Positions 53,361 through 63,682 of a stretch of 64,000 nucleotides of DNA are shown here, piece after piece. The notes beneath the pieces are model-generated. The model saw only the letters and a program-made list of their open reading frames with translations, was not told the DNA's origin and searched no databases. The stretch lies in NCBI RefSeq assembly GCF_003641145.1, contig NZ_CP032744.1, positions 186,001 to 250,000 on the forward strand, read 5' to 3'. The translations under genes and the position numbers were made by a program. This DNA comes from Lactiplantibacillus paraplantarum. Lineage in GTDB: Bacteria > Bacillota > Bacilli > Lactobacillales > Lactobacillaceae. The stretch's first letter is position 1; each line of letters opens with the position of its first letter.

Positions 53361-55316
53361 ATGGGGAAAATCAATGAAGTATCCGTTCTAGCTCCAGTTA
53401 CCGGCCACATATTGTCGTTAGCATCAGTTCAAGATTCCGTCTTTGCAACGGGTAAGATGGGACCTGGGTTCGGGATTCAACCCACGACTGGTCAAATTGT
53501 GGCACCAGTGAGTGGTCGGGTAACGTTAGTAGCGGCGACGAAACATGCGATTGGGATTGTGACAACGGCTGGTCTAGAAGTACTGATACATCTAGGTATC
53601 GATACGGTGGCCCTAAATGGTGAACCATTTACGCTCCACGTGCAAGTTGGCGATGAGGTGGTGGCCGGAACATTACTGGCTGATATGGATTTAGCGGCGG
53701 TTAAGCAGGCACATAAGCTGACAACCGTTCTTGTTATCGTGACAAACGGGCAGAATGCACTCACAGCGTTAACGGTATTACCATTAACGAAGCCGGTCGC
53801 GGCCGGGGGCGTCGCTGCAATCGCTCACTTGGCAGTAGTCACAACAGCAACGGCGACAATGGGATCGTCTACTAATCACACTGTGTCACGTTATCAAGCG
53901 TTGGCAACGGCAATTATTGCCAATGTAGGCGGTCAGCAAAATATTAATAGTGTGATTCATTGTATTACGCGGTTGCGATTTTATTTGAAAGATGAAGCCT
54001 TAGCGCATGATTCGATCATTGCGAACTTGGACGGTGTGATTGATGTTGCTAAGGCTGGTGGGCAGTATCAAGTTGTGATTGGTCCGGCAGTGAACGATGT
54101 TTTTGATGCGGTGATAGCACAACTAGGACCCGAGTTTACAGCAGCAAAATCAGTGTTGCCGACTACTACGACGATAAATGAAAAAAGTTGGTTATGGCGA
54201 GTACGTGGTGGAATTAGTGGTGTGATTGGCGTGATGACCGCATCGATGATTCCAGTGATTGGAATTTTAGCTGGCTCGGGGATCCTGAAAGGCATCTTGG
54301 CTGTGTTAACGGGGTTCAAGGTTTTGACGGTAGCGAGTGGGACATACATGGTGTTGAATGCGGTAGCTGATGCAACGTTTTATTTTCTACCAGTTGTTCT
54401 CGGTTTTACTGCTGCAAAAAAATTGGGCTCTGATCCAATCGTGTTGGCAATCGTTGGAGGCATTCTCATCTATCCGAGCCTGATAACTGCGGCTAGCAAG
54501 GGAGCGACGGCGCAAATTACGTTCTTGGGTGTTCCGACCCACTTGATGTCGTATTCAGCATCCGTATTCCCAATGATTGTGGCTGCGTGGCTAGGCACAT
54601 ACGTTGAGCGGGGGTTAAAACGAGTCATTCCGTTGTATTTACGGAGTGTCTTCATTCCGATTATTGAGGCCCTGATTCTGGCTATAGTAGTATTAGTGGT
54701 GGTCGGTCCCCTAATTACGATTATCAGTAAGGGCATGGCCAACGGTTTGGTCGCCGTCTATAATTTTAGTCCGGCCTTATCAGGGTTAGTCATTGGTAGC
54801 TTATATCAGACGATGGTAATTTTCGGATTACATTGGGGAATTATTCCGATTGTGATTAATGATATTGCGACGAATGGTCATAGCTACTTGAACGCCATTT
54901 TATCCATTACGATGGTTGCTCAAGGCGGTGCAGTTCTGGCCGTATTCTTAAAATCTAAGAATAAGCATTTGAAGGAAATCTCGTTGGCGGCAGCAATCTC
55001 GGCCTTTTGTGGCGTTACGGAACCCGCGCTATACGGGGTTAATTTGAAATATAAGCGGGTATTTATTGTCGCCAGTATTGCCAGTGGTTTGGGTGGCTTA
55101 TTGACCGGATTATTACGTGTTAATAATTACGCGTTGTCTGGTTCGTTGATTGGTTTTCCGGCGTTCATTACACCGGGAGTTGGTATTGGGACTAACTTCT
55201 ATGGTTATTTAATATCTCATTACGGGACGCTAGTGCTTGCAACAACGTTAGTCTATTTATTTGGCTTTTCAGATAAACGATTAGGTTCTAAAACAAATTT
55301 AAGAGCGGATCAGTAA
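53361..55316 (+). CDS. Second trehalose/beta-glucoside-type PTS permease IIABC
   Basis: 651 residues from the ATG at 53361, nine bases after GGGGG; earlier in-frame ATGs are too close or have no site. Same domain order and a close paralogue of the preceding permease: IIA with His77 (IHLGIDTV), IIB with Cys201 (IHCITRLRFY), IIC with GVTEPALYGVN. All phosphorylation residues are intact. It stands behind a terminator with about 160 bp of its own upstream region and may import a different disaccharide. Confidence 0.88.
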   Translation: MGKINEVSVLAPVTGHILSLASVQDSVFATGKMGPGFGIQPTTGQIVAPVSGRVTLVAATKHAIGIVTTAGLEVLIHLGIDTVALNGEPFTLHVQVGDEVVAGTLLADMDLAAVKQAHKLTTVLVIVTNGQNALTALTVLPLTKPVAAGGVAAIAHLAVVTTATATMGSSTNHTVSRYQALATAIIANVGGQQNINSVIHCITRLRFYLKDEALAHDSIIANLDGVIDVAKAGGQYQVVIGPAVNDVFDAVIAQLGPEFTAAKSVLPTTTTINEKSWLWRVRGGISGVIGVMTASMIPVIGILAGSGILKGILAVLTGFKVLTVASGTYMVLNAVADATFYFLPVVLGFTAAKKLGSDPIVLAIVGGILIYPSLITAASKGATAQITFLGVPTHLMSYSASVFPMIVAAWLGTYVERGLKRVIPLYLRSVFIPIIEALILAIVVLVVVGPLITIISKGMANGLVAVYNFSPALSGLVIGSLYQTMVIFGLHWGIIPIVINDIATNGHSYLNAILSITMVAQGGAVLAVFLKSKNKHLKEISLAAAISAFCGVTEPALYGVNLKYKRVFIVASIASGLGGLLTGLLRVNNYALSGSLIGFPAFITPGVGIGTNFYGYLISHYGTLVLATTLVYLFGFSDKRLGSKTNLRADQ

Positions 55317-55320
55317 CTAA

Positions 55321-55360
55321 AACAAGGCTCCTGCTGAATATAGCGGGGGTCTTGTTTTTA
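55321..55360. terminator. Terminator after the second PTS gene
   Basis: AACAAGGCTCCTGCT pairs imperfectly with AGCGGGGGTCTTGTT, then T5. It also lies at the end of the convergent hypothetical gene. Confidence 0.75.
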
Positions 55361-56140
55361 TGAGCTAATGGCTTGTAACCGCGCCTGCTGTTGAATGGCT
55401 TCAACGTAAATACGAACAAAATCAGTGCCGTACAGGACGGATAATTGTTGTTCTAAATTTGGCGTTGGTGGTAATACTTTTAATAAGGGCCGAATCCATT
55501 GGTTAGTCGGTAATAGTCGTAATAAATGGTGACTAGTAAACTGCGAAAACAAGAGATTACGGCCAAAGTATTGCCCGAGATGATCTTGAAAAGCTGGTTG
55601 CTTAACTGGCACCAGTTGTAGACTGCTATTGTTCATGTTACCCAACAATAACTTGGCGTGACTAAAATCGTCGTGAAGGTCAAAGTGTTGGTTTTTATAA
55701 GCTTTAGCGATTTCAGGAGCTAATTGGACTAACCAGATAAGTTGATGTTGTTCCAAATGCAAAATCAATCTGAGTGTCATAACATCAGTTGTTGTGAGTT
55801 GGTAACTGTAGCGCTGTAATATGGCTGGCGTCAATGCTTCGTGTAAAGTACGCTGAACGGTATCGAAATTACCAGCCTCCCAACTAATGGTTAATTGATC
55901 ATGATTCGTGAGCCATAGTAAATGATCTGCGATTCGTAGGGTTAAAAACCGTGGAGCGGCCGTGTGCGGCCGTTTTAGCATTAATAACCAGTATGAACTG
56001 GCACTGGAACGAGCAAAGTTACGTGCTAAGACGTGAGCATTTGTTGGTAGTGCTAATTGGACGGCTAATTGCAATTGTCGGCGATCAGTGGCAGTATTAA
56101 CAAACTGGTGCGGGTCGTGTGTGATACGTCGTTTTGCCAT
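55358..56140 (-). CDS. Hypothetical cytoplasmic protein (260 aa)
   Basis: Starts at the ATG at 56140, seven bases after AAGGAGG. No signal, no membrane helix; rich in Leu, Gln and His. The N-terminus has a basic stretch (MAKRRITHD). I do not recognise any domain. Single gene, divergent from the teichoic acid genes. Coding is supported by the ribosome site and the length of the frame. Confidence 0.65.
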   Translation of the reverse strand: MAKRRITHDPHQFVNTATDRRQLQLAVQLALPTNAHVLARNFARSSASSYWLLMLKRPHTAAPRFLTLRIADHLLWLTNHDQLTISWEAGNFDTVQRTLHEALTPAILQRYSYQLTTTDVMTLRLILHLEQHQLIWLVQLAPEIAKAYKNQHFDLHDDFSHAKLLLGNMNNSSLQLVPVKQPAFQDHLGQYFGRNLLFSQFTSHHLLRLLPTNQWIRPLLKVLPPTPNLEQQLSVLYGTDFVRIYVEAIQQQARLQAISS

Positions 56141-56499
56141 AGACATTCCTCCTTATTAATACACTACCTTAATTATAGGTCAAAAAGCGGGGAATGGCGT
56201 ATTGAATGTTTAGGTTTAGAGATGAATATGGAAATTGAAAAATTTTCATATACTTATATGTGTTGGCTGATAAATAACTGGCTAGTGTAAAATAGGCTGG
56301 ATGGTTATGCCATGATAGCGTTACTTTGTATAAATATATTCACTATAGTTATTGTTCTGTATAAAGCTCGGAGACTGCATATCATTAAGAATTGTATAAT
56401 GATAGGTGGAGTTAGGATTTTCATGATATAATAGCCTTGTTTATATTCAGGGTAAGAGTTATTAATTTAGTGAAGTAATTTTAGGAGGAGTTTTTTACT
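56141..56499. other. Upstream region of the teichoic acid genes
   Basis: AT-rich. A TATAAT at about 56427-56432 could be the tagD promoter -10, with no good -35. A 73-codon frame covering 56069-56290 runs over the neighbouring gene and is not called. Confidence 0.4.
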
Positions 56500-56904
56500 A
56501 TGAAGCGAGTTATTACGTATGGAACTTTTGATTTATTACATTATGGGCATATTGAATTGCTCAAGCGTGCCAAATCGCTTGGTGATTACTTAATTGTTGC
56601 TTTATCAACAGATGAGTTTAACTGGGATAGTAAGCAGAAAAAGGCTTATTTCTCATATGAAAAACGAAAGGCGCTATTGGAAGCTATTCGTTATGTTGAT
56701 TTGGTTATTCCTGAAAATTCATGGGATCAAAAAGTTAGTGACGTAAAATTGTACCAGATTGATCGCTTTGTCATGGGTGATGATTGGACTGGCAAATTTG
56801 ATTTTGTTGGTGAACAAACTGATGCTGAAGTCATCTATTTACCACGAACTCCTGAAATTTCAACCACTAAGATTAAGCAAGACTTGAATTTCAATCAAAA
56901 ATAA
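56500..56904 (+). CDS. tagD1: Glycerol-3-phosphate cytidylyltransferase
   Basis: Makes CDP-glycerol, the donor for poly(glycerol phosphate) wall teichoic acid. 134 residues, as in B. subtilis TagD. The nucleotidyltransferase signature TYGTFDLLHYGHIELLKRA (HxGH) and the C-terminal RTPEISTTKIK (RTxGISTT-like) are intact. AGGAGG lies 11 bases before the ATG. The following two genes use CDP-glycerol, so the three act in one pathway. Confidence 0.96.
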   Translation: MKRVITYGTFDLLHYGHIELLKRAKSLGDYLIVALSTDEFNWDSKQKKAYFSYEKRKALLEAIRYVDLVIPENSWDQKVSDVKLYQIDRFVMGDDWTGKFDFVGEQTDAEVIYLPRTPEISTTKIKQDLNFNQK

Positions 56905-56928
56905 ACGTGTGATGGGGAATTCAATAAA

Positions 56929-58128
56929 ATGGCATTAAAAGATATTATCAGTCAGGTTTATCGTCGGCTGTTCAATGTAATTGCGACTGTGTGCCCAGTG
57001 AGAAAACACGTTGTTTTGTTTGAGGCGTTTAATGGTAAAGTTCCAATGGATAATCCGTTATATGTTTACGAAGCACTTCAGATTGCGCATCCAGATTGGA
57101 AGCTGGTCTGGGGTGTTAAGCGTCAGTTGGTTGCAGAAGCCCAAGAAAAGTATCCCAAGTTGAAAATCATTCCACGATTCTCAGCCAAATGGTTATTAGT
57201 GGCACCAGTGGCAGAGTTCTGGGTTCTGAATGCTCGGATGCCATATTGGTTAAAGAAAAACTCACGAACGACTTATATCCAGACTTGGCATGGTACACCG
57301 TTAAAGCGTCTGGGTATTGATATCCCAAATGTTTCAATGCCTGGTACTGATACAAATCAGTATCGTCAGAATTTCACAACGGAGAGTAAACGTTGGGATT
57401 TTTTAATTGCGCCAAATCAATTTTCGAAAGAGGTCTTTCGAAAAGCATTTGATTTCAAAAATCAGTTCTTGGATTATGGCTATCCTCGTAATGATCGGTT
57501 AGTGCATCAACGTAAGAATCGCGATGTGATTGCGGCAATTAAAAAAAGAATTGTTGGAAATAAGACAGGCAAAGTGATTTTATATGCGCCAACTTGGCGA
57601 GATGATTTTTTCATCCGTAAGGGTATGTATAAAATGAACTTGCCTTTTAGTTTGGCCGCAGTTGTTAAAAGTCTTAGTAAGGAAGATGTGCTTATTATTC
57701 GACCGCATTACTTGGTGGCTGAGTCGATTAATATTCAAGGCTTTGAAGATAACGTTAAATTATGTGTGGATGAAGATATTAATGATTTGTACTTAATTAG
57801 TGATCTATTGATTACGGATTATTCTTCGGTCATGTTTGATTACGCAATCTTAAATCGGCCGATGTTATTCTATCCTTATGACTTAGCACATTATCAGGGT
57901 GATGTTCGTGGATTCTACTTTGATTACAACAAGGTTCCTGGTCCGATTGTCACTAATGAGCAGGATTTTCTGGCAAAGCTAGATCAGTTCTTGACTAATG
58001 GTGGTTATCCAAATGAGATAGCTAAGATGATGGCATTTCGGACACAATTCACGGAATGGGAGCAAGGAACGGCTAGTCAACGAGTTGTGAAGTTGATTAC
58101 TAATATTAGTGGAAAAAAGTTCGATTAA
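56929..58128 (+). CDS. tagF1: CDP-glycerol glycerophosphotransferase
   Basis: Peripheral membrane enzyme that moves glycerol phosphate from CDP-glycerol onto the teichoic acid linkage unit or chain. 399 residues. TagF-family motifs: TWHGTPLKRLG (His121), GYPRNDRL, LYAPTWRD, IRPHYL (His260), SDLLITDYSSVMFDYAIL. Both catalytic histidines are present. The short single-domain form is typical of the primase TagB or of a simple polymerase. The gene is 24 bases after tagD1 and about 140 bases before tagF2. Confidence 0.93.
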   Translation: MALKDIISQVYRRLFNVIATVCPVRKHVVLFEAFNGKVPMDNPLYVYEALQIAHPDWKLVWGVKRQLVAEAQEKYPKLKIIPRFSAKWLLVAPVAEFWVLNARMPYWLKKNSRTTYIQTWHGTPLKRLGIDIPNVSMPGTDTNQYRQNFTTESKRWDFLIAPNQFSKEVFRKAFDFKNQFLDYGYPRNDRLVHQRKNRDVIAAIKKRIVGNKTGKVILYAPTWRDDFFIRKGMYKMNLPFSLAAVVKSLSKEDVLIIRPHYLVAESINIQGFEDNVKLCVDEDINDLYLISDLLITDYSSVMFDYAILNRPMLFYPYDLAHYQGDVRGFYFDYNKVPGPIVTNEQDFLAKLDQFLTNGGYPNEIAKMMAFRTQFTEWEQGTASQRVVKLITNISGKKFD

Positions 58129-58269
58129 ACAGATTTTGAAGTGCGATAAATGTTTTGTACCTGATTAGGTTTTGATCGTAGGTTAATTATAAATGATCAT
58201 ATAACATGACATTGAATCTGGATAATGACAACGTATATCACGTTTGAAAACTGGATAAAGGTGAAGATT

Positions 58270-61200
58270 GTGAAAGAAAAGGGATTAGTGAAGCGAGAAT
58301 CTAATCAGTTAAGTGTAATTGTTGCTTGTTACAATGTGGCAGAATATTTACGTGACTGCTTGGATTCATTATTAGCTCAAACATTTAAAAATTTTGAAGT
58401 AATTATGATTGATGATCATTCAGATGATGATACTTCAAAAATCATTGATGAATATGCACAACAATACGATAACTTCAAGGCTGTTCACAACGAACAAAAT
58501 CTTGGACCGAGTGCATCTAGAAATCTAGGAATTGAGCTGGCCAACGGTGACTGGCTCGCTTTTGTAGATGGCGATGATACGTTACCAAGCCGTGCATATG
58601 AGCTCATGATTGGCTCATTAGTGAAGTCTGGTTCGCAAGTCGTGACTGGTTTTGTTCGCCGTTTTGATAGTGGACGTAATAAGCCATCGTATTTACATGG
58701 CAAAGCAATCATTGATGATTATCGGCATGCATCATTTGCTGAGCATCCAGAGTTGTTATACGACACTACAAGTTGGAATAAAATTTACTCGCTTGCATTA
58801 TTACGTCACAATGGCATAAAATTTCCGACTGGACAAATATATGAAGACGTTTCATTTACACTAGATGCATTCTTACACAGTAGTGGAATTGATATTTTAA
58901 CCGATGTTGTTTATAACTGGCGTTGGCGCGAAAGTAGCGGCAACGCGTCGTTCACTCAGGTTAAAAATGAATTGCCAAAATATCTTGATCGTATTACTAG
59001 CCTAAACCAGGTTCGGAGTTTGTTACTAGATAACGACTTATGGAATGGTAAGGTCAAAGAACAAGCTGAGTTCAAGTTATTAGATGTGGATATTCCGCTA
59101 TTTATGAATGATATTGCAGATGCCGATGAGTCATTTGTATATCAGTTTCAAGAAGAAACAGTCCGTTTCTTTAGAGATTGGCAGCTACTAAATACGCCAA
59201 TCATACGTACGCTTTCGGTAAAAAAACAGTATCAGTACTACGCGCTGCTAAACGGAAAGTTTGAATTATTGAAAAGAATCTCAGCCAATGCATTTAATGG
59301 GCGAGTTGCTAGGTTAGAGCAAAAGAGTCTTAATCTCCCAGAGTTTCACGCACTCAAGAGGCTGAAATCTAGAATATCTAAGGTTCAATGCTTAGATGGT
59401 ACGATTCTTTTTAATGGTAGTTTACAAGCAGGAAGAAAAGCACCCCGACATTTTCCGTATAATCCAGAAGTAGTTAGTGTTTATTTGGAAAATATTATTA
59501 CAGGAAAATGCATCAGTTTATCAACTTTTTCGCGCCAATTTACAGTGTTTAATGTACATCTTCGGAAAATGCAGATTCCATCAAGTAAATTTAGTCTAGC
59601 ATTGAATGTGGAAGATGCAATTCGTGAATTAGGTGAAGGAACTTATAAAGTACGAATTGATTATCGCGAGAAGAAATCTGCTAAGTTATTAACGACCTAT
59701 TTAGGACAACCAATGAAAGGCGCTGGTAAAATTGCACCTTTTGAAATCAGTGATGGCAAGTTGTCAGTTGTTTATGGTTATAACACTAATTGGGAGATGA
59801 CTATTAAAGTGCAGCCAACTGCAGAATTAGTAGTTGGTAGTGAGTCATCCCCAACGATTTTAACGGAAATTCGCTTAGATCATAGCAGTACTTTAATTAT
59901 TGGTGGAACAACTCCAGAGTCTAATTTATCGTTAAGTATTAATGATACGATTATAGGTCAGAACAGGGAAAGTGATGGCTTGTTTGAATTTCGAGTGGGG
60001 TCTGAATTTTTGCAACGATTTTTAAATCACTCGATTAAACTAGACTTTATTAATTCGGAGTCAGGTATGGAAGTGATACCCAATTTTAAGTTTGAAGTTG
60101 GGATGCCAACAACTTTATTTGGGAATAGGTTAAGTATTGCGCTTGATGCCCGATTAGGGAAGGGACTCTGGATTAAACCAGATGTTTCTACCATTACCTT
60201 GAGTCAGGCCGATGTTCAATTGAGTTCAGGTAATATTTATCTTAAGCTAATATTCAATGATGAGTCAGTTATGAATTTAGATATCGTTGGTGGTAAAGTT
60301 GAGTTGTTATCAACAAATTTGGTTAATCGTTATCTGGATGGCGGCACAGTAGAATATCAAAATACACATACTTTAATCGGAAAAGTTCCCTTGAATGTTG
60401 GTCAGCAGTTGTTAATCTTATCTGGAAGATATCATCTATATCTTAATTTAAAGACATCAGATGGACATAATCAACGTTTCAAAGTATACAGCTATAATCT
60501 GACAGATGAGTATTTGATTAATAGAACTATGCTTACTAAGATGGCATCTGTGTCTGCTTATACTGATAAATTTGGCTATTTGAAATTAAGCGTTCTTCAA
60601 AAACGCCCATGGATAGATCGGACAAAGATACGCCGTGGACTGACATTCTCAATTTTGTATCCTTTAATGCGGTTACTACCGTTAAAAAAAGATACAGTTG
60701 TTTTTGAAAGCCTTTGGGGACAACTGTTTAATGATAGCCCACGTGCGATGTATGACTATTTGTCCAACAAGTATCCGGCAATGAAGTTTGTATGGGTCTT
60801 CAAGGATGAACAAATACCAATTACCGGCCATGCAATCCGCGTACGACGGATGTCTTTCAAATATTGGTATTATATGGCACGAGCTAAATATTTAGTGCAA
60901 AACACAAATTTACCTGATCAATATGCAAAGCGCAAGGGGCAAATTGAAGTTGAAACTTTGCATGGAACCTTCATGAAAGTTATGGGATTTGACGAACCCC
61001 ATTTCAAACATGCCAGTAATCGAGTACAGGCTAATTTTGCACATCGAATTGGTCGTTGGGACTTAATGTCAGTACCGTCAGATTTTATGAAAGCGCATGG
61101 TGCACATGCATTTGACTATCCAGAGCAAAAAATATTAACTACTGGATTTCCACGCACTGACGAACTAATTCATAATAACAATGCGAATTATATTCAACAG

Positions 61201-63294
61201 ATTAAGCGTCGGTTGAATATTCCGGATAATAAGAAAGTAGTACTGTATGCGCCAACATACCGGACCACAGATAAACCATTTGATTTAGAACTGGATCTCA
61301 ATCAGATGCAACGGATGTTGAGTGACGATTGTGTCCTGCTGGTACGTTTACACTATTTTGTGTCACACTCGCAAAACTTTGTGAATCAGAGTGGCTTCGT
61401 CTATGATGTGAGTGATTATAATAATATTAATGACTTGTATTTGGTCAGCGATGTTCTGATTACTGACTATTCGAGCGTCATGTTTGATTTTGGCTATTTG
61501 CGTAAACCAATGATCTTTTTTGCTTATGATAAAGATTGGTACCTTGATCCTGCAAATCGAGGTATTTACATGGATTATGATGCTACTGTGCCCGGGCCAG
61601 TTGCTAAAACAACGACAGAAGTTATCAGTGCACTGAAGAACCTTGATAATTTACCATCGCTGTATCATGGTAAGCTGATCGATTTTTATAATCGTTTTTG
61701 CCAATATGGTCGTTCTGGTGATGCCACAGAGAAGTTAAGTGAGGCAATGCTGAACTTAAATCCGGAAGCACAAGATTCCATTGAAATGCATTTGATTGGC
61801 AACAAGTTTGTGCGGCTTTTTAAGTTAAACAATATTCAGTCACAATTACTGAATGCGTTGGGACAAAAGGTTGCCAAGAAAAACATTGCAATCTTTGAAA
61901 GCTTCTTTGGTCGCCAATATTCAGATAATCCTAAGGCAATTTATGAATATATGAGAACTAATTATCCGCAAATCAAAGCTTACTGGAATGTTAATAAGGA
62001 ATATGAACAATACTTTATCGATAATCAGATTCCTCATCTAACAAGATTCAGCTTTAGGAGCATTTGGAAACAGGCTCGAGCAAAGTACTGGTTTACAAAT
62101 ACTCGGCGTCCGTTCCGATGGTATAAACCTAAGGATACAGTTGTTGTTCAAACTTGGCATGGGACACCATTAAAGACGATTGGTACGGATGTTCAACAGG
62201 TGACTATGCCTGGTGTAACGAGGATGAAGTACCATAAGCAAGTGGTTCGAGATTCTTCTCGATGGGATTACTTGCTGACGCCTAACCCATACTCGTATGA
62301 GATCATGCATCATGCCTTCCGAAAAAACTATTCACAACTATTACCGACAGGGTATCCACGTAATGATCGATTGAGTACTGCGACGCCAGAAGCTATTATC
62401 AATATTAAGCATAAACTTAATATTGATAAGAATGCTAGAGTTGTTTTATATGCACCTACCTGGCGAGATAATGACTTTGTACGCGCTGATCATTTTCGTG
62501 CTGAATTACATTTGGACTTAAACAAGTTCATTCAAAAGACACCTAAAAATACGATTATTCTTATTCGAACGCATTACATGATTGCTAATAGCTTAGATCT
62601 ATCAAGCTATGGTAACCGGGTTATTAATGTCAGTGATTATGAAGATATCTCAGATCTTTATTTGATTAGTGATCTTTTAATTACGGATTATTCCAGTGTG
62701 TTTTTCGATTATTCAATTCTGAAACGGCCTATGATTTTTTACGCCTACGATTTGGCGGCCTATGCGGATGATATCCGAGGCTTTTATGTAGACTATGATT
62801 CAACCGTTCCGGGTCCAATCGTCGAGAATAATGATGAGTTGATGCCACTGATTAATGAAGCCTTAACTGAACCGGCGCGTTTTATCGATAATGAGAAGTA
62901 TCGTCAATTCTTGAAAAAGTTTGCCGGATGGGAAGATGGCCAGGCTACAAAACGGTTGTTAGATATTGTACTTGACGGACAACCAGCCTATCAGCGACGC
63001 GAAGTTGAAACGGCTGAAGGATACGCGGTTAATGATCAAGTTACAATTTCACCAGCTAGTCTTCTCTGGAAAAACATCCCTGGATTACCAGGAGATCAGT
63101 TTGTTGGAAACTTCGATGAGATTAACAACGATGGTTTGATTACTATCAAAAAAATTGCGAGTTTAGTTCCAACCAATTTTAGTGCCGATGAATTATATAC
63201 CGGTGGTTATTGGATAAATGCGCAGGTACAAGGACAAGATATCTGGCTCATGATGGCGGATATTTCTAAAAAGTCGAGAGCCGACAGCTATTAG
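58270..63294 (+). CDS. tagF2: Giant teichoic acid enzyme: GT2 glycosyltransferase plus two CDP-glycerol phosphotransferase domains
   Basis: 1674 residues from the GTG at 58270 (AAAGGTG upstream; an earlier in-frame ATG has no site). Residues about 15-240 are a GT2 domain (LSVIVACYNVAEYLRDCLDSL, parts; DGDD at 100-103). Residues about 380-800 are beta-rich. The first glycerophosphotransferase domain (about 800-1165) has His898 in TLHGTFMK and His1028 in VRLHYF. The second (about 1200-1560) has His1297 in TWHGTPLK and His1435 in IRTHYM, with the usual DYSSVFFDY. A small SH3-like domain ends the chain. It is likely to build and glycosylate poly(glycerol phosphate) wall teichoic acid. Confidence 0.92.
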   Translation: MKEKGLVKRESNQLSVIVACYNVAEYLRDCLDSLLAQTFKNFEVIMIDDHSDDDTSKIIDEYAQQYDNFKAVHNEQNLGPSASRNLGIELANGDWLAFVDGDDTLPSRAYELMIGSLVKSGSQVVTGFVRRFDSGRNKPSYLHGKAIIDDYRHASFAEHPELLYDTTSWNKIYSLALLRHNGIKFPTGQIYEDVSFTLDAFLHSSGIDILTDVVYNWRWRESSGNASFTQVKNELPKYLDRITSLNQVRSLLLDNDLWNGKVKEQAEFKLLDVDIPLFMNDIADADESFVYQFQEETVRFFRDWQLLNTPIIRTLSVKKQYQYYALLNGKFELLKRISANAFNGRVARLEQKSLNLPEFHALKRLKSRISKVQCLDGTILFNGSLQAGRKAPRHFPYNPEVVSVYLENIITGKCISLSTFSRQFTVFNVHLRKMQIPSSKFSLALNVEDAIRELGEGTYKVRIDYREKKSAKLLTTYLGQPMKGAGKIAPFEISDGKLSVVYGYNTNWEMTIKVQPTAELVVGSESSPTILTEIRLDHSSTLIIGGTTPESNLSLSINDTIIGQNRESDGLFEFRVGSEFLQRFLNHSIKLDFINSESGMEVIPNFKFEVGMPTTLFGNRLSIALDARLGKGLWIKPDVSTITLSQADVQLSSGNIYLKLIFNDESVMNLDIVGGKVELLSTNLVNRYLDGGTVEYQNTHTLIGKVPLNVGQQLLILSGRYHLYLNLKTSDGHNQRFKVYSYNLTDEYLINRTMLTKMASVSAYTDKFGYLKLSVLQKRPWIDRTKIRRGLTFSILYPLMRLLPLKKDTVVFESLWGQLFNDSPRAMYDYLSNKYPAMKFVWVFKDEQIPITGHAIRVRRMSFKYWYYMARAKYLVQNTNLPDQYAKRKGQIEVETLHGTFMKVMGFDEPHFKHASNRVQANFAHRIGRWDLMSVPSDFMKAHGAHAFDYPEQKILTTGFPRTDELIHNNNANYIQQIKRRLNIPDNKKVVLYAPTYRTTDKPFDLELDLNQMQRMLSDDCVLLVRLHYFVSHSQNFVNQSGFVYDVSDYNNINDLYLVSDVLITDYSSVMFDFGYLRKPMIFFAYDKDWYLDPANRGIYMDYDATVPGPVAKTTTEVISALKNLDNLPSLYHGKLIDFYNRFCQYGRSGDATEKLSEAMLNLNPEAQDSIEMHLIGNKFVRLFKLNNIQSQLLNALGQKVAKKNIAIFESFFGRQYSDNPKAIYEYMRTNYPQIKAYWNVNKEYEQYFIDNQIPHLTRFSFRSIWKQARAKYWFTNTRRPFRWYKPKDTVVVQTWHGTPLKTIGTDVQQVTMPGVTRMKYHKQVVRDSSRWDYLLTPNPYSYEIMHHAFRKNYSQLLPTGYPRNDRLSTATPEAIINIKHKLNIDKNARVVLYAPTWRDNDFVRADHFRAELHLDLNKFIQKTPKNTIILIRTHYMIANSLDLSSYGNRVINVSDYEDISDLYLISDLLITDYSSVFFDYSILKRPMIFYAYDLAAYADDIRGFYVDYDSTVPGPIVENNDELMPLINEALTEPARFIDNEKYRQFLKKFAGWEDGQATKRLLDIVLDGQPAYQRREVETAEGYAVNDQVTISPASLLWKNIPGLPGDQFVGNFDEINNDGLITIKKIASLVPTNFSADELYTGGYWINAQVQGQDIWLMMADISKKSRADSY

Positions 63295-63350
63295 TAATTG
63301 CATACTCAGTGGGTTGTTAAGTCAGTTCACTGGTAGACAACCGCATAATA

Positions 63351-63396
63351 ATAAAGGCAATATATTCTTGAACGTTCAGGAATATATTGCCTTTAT
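63351..63396 (+). terminator. Terminator after tagF2
   Basis: ATAAAGGCAATATATTC and GAATATATTGCCTTTAT, a 17-bp perfect stem, loop of 12 bases, T-rich tail. Confidence 0.85.
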
Positions 63397-63682
63397 ATTA
63401 TTAATACATGTCATTATCTGCATAGTTAAAGATGAGTCAGCATTACTTTGTAGACCAACCAATACGAGCTCATGAAGCATGAATAACGCTCAGAAAGATA
63501 ACGTTTGCACGATATAATAATACTTATAGTAAATTTTAATCATAATAATAGATTTTAAAAATCTTTATTATAAATTTAATGGATCACTTTAGAAAGTTAT
63601 GAAAGGGTTTGGGGCTAATTGTTGAAACAACGTTTTAATATCACGGTGGTAAAGTAGTGATGGAAATTTGGAGGAGAACTAT
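63397..63682. other. AT-rich intergenic region before the last gene
   Basis: Contains several A/T tracts and a possible TATAAT-like -10 (TATAATAATAC near 63510). No ORF with a ribosome site and no structured RNA. Confidence 0.4.
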
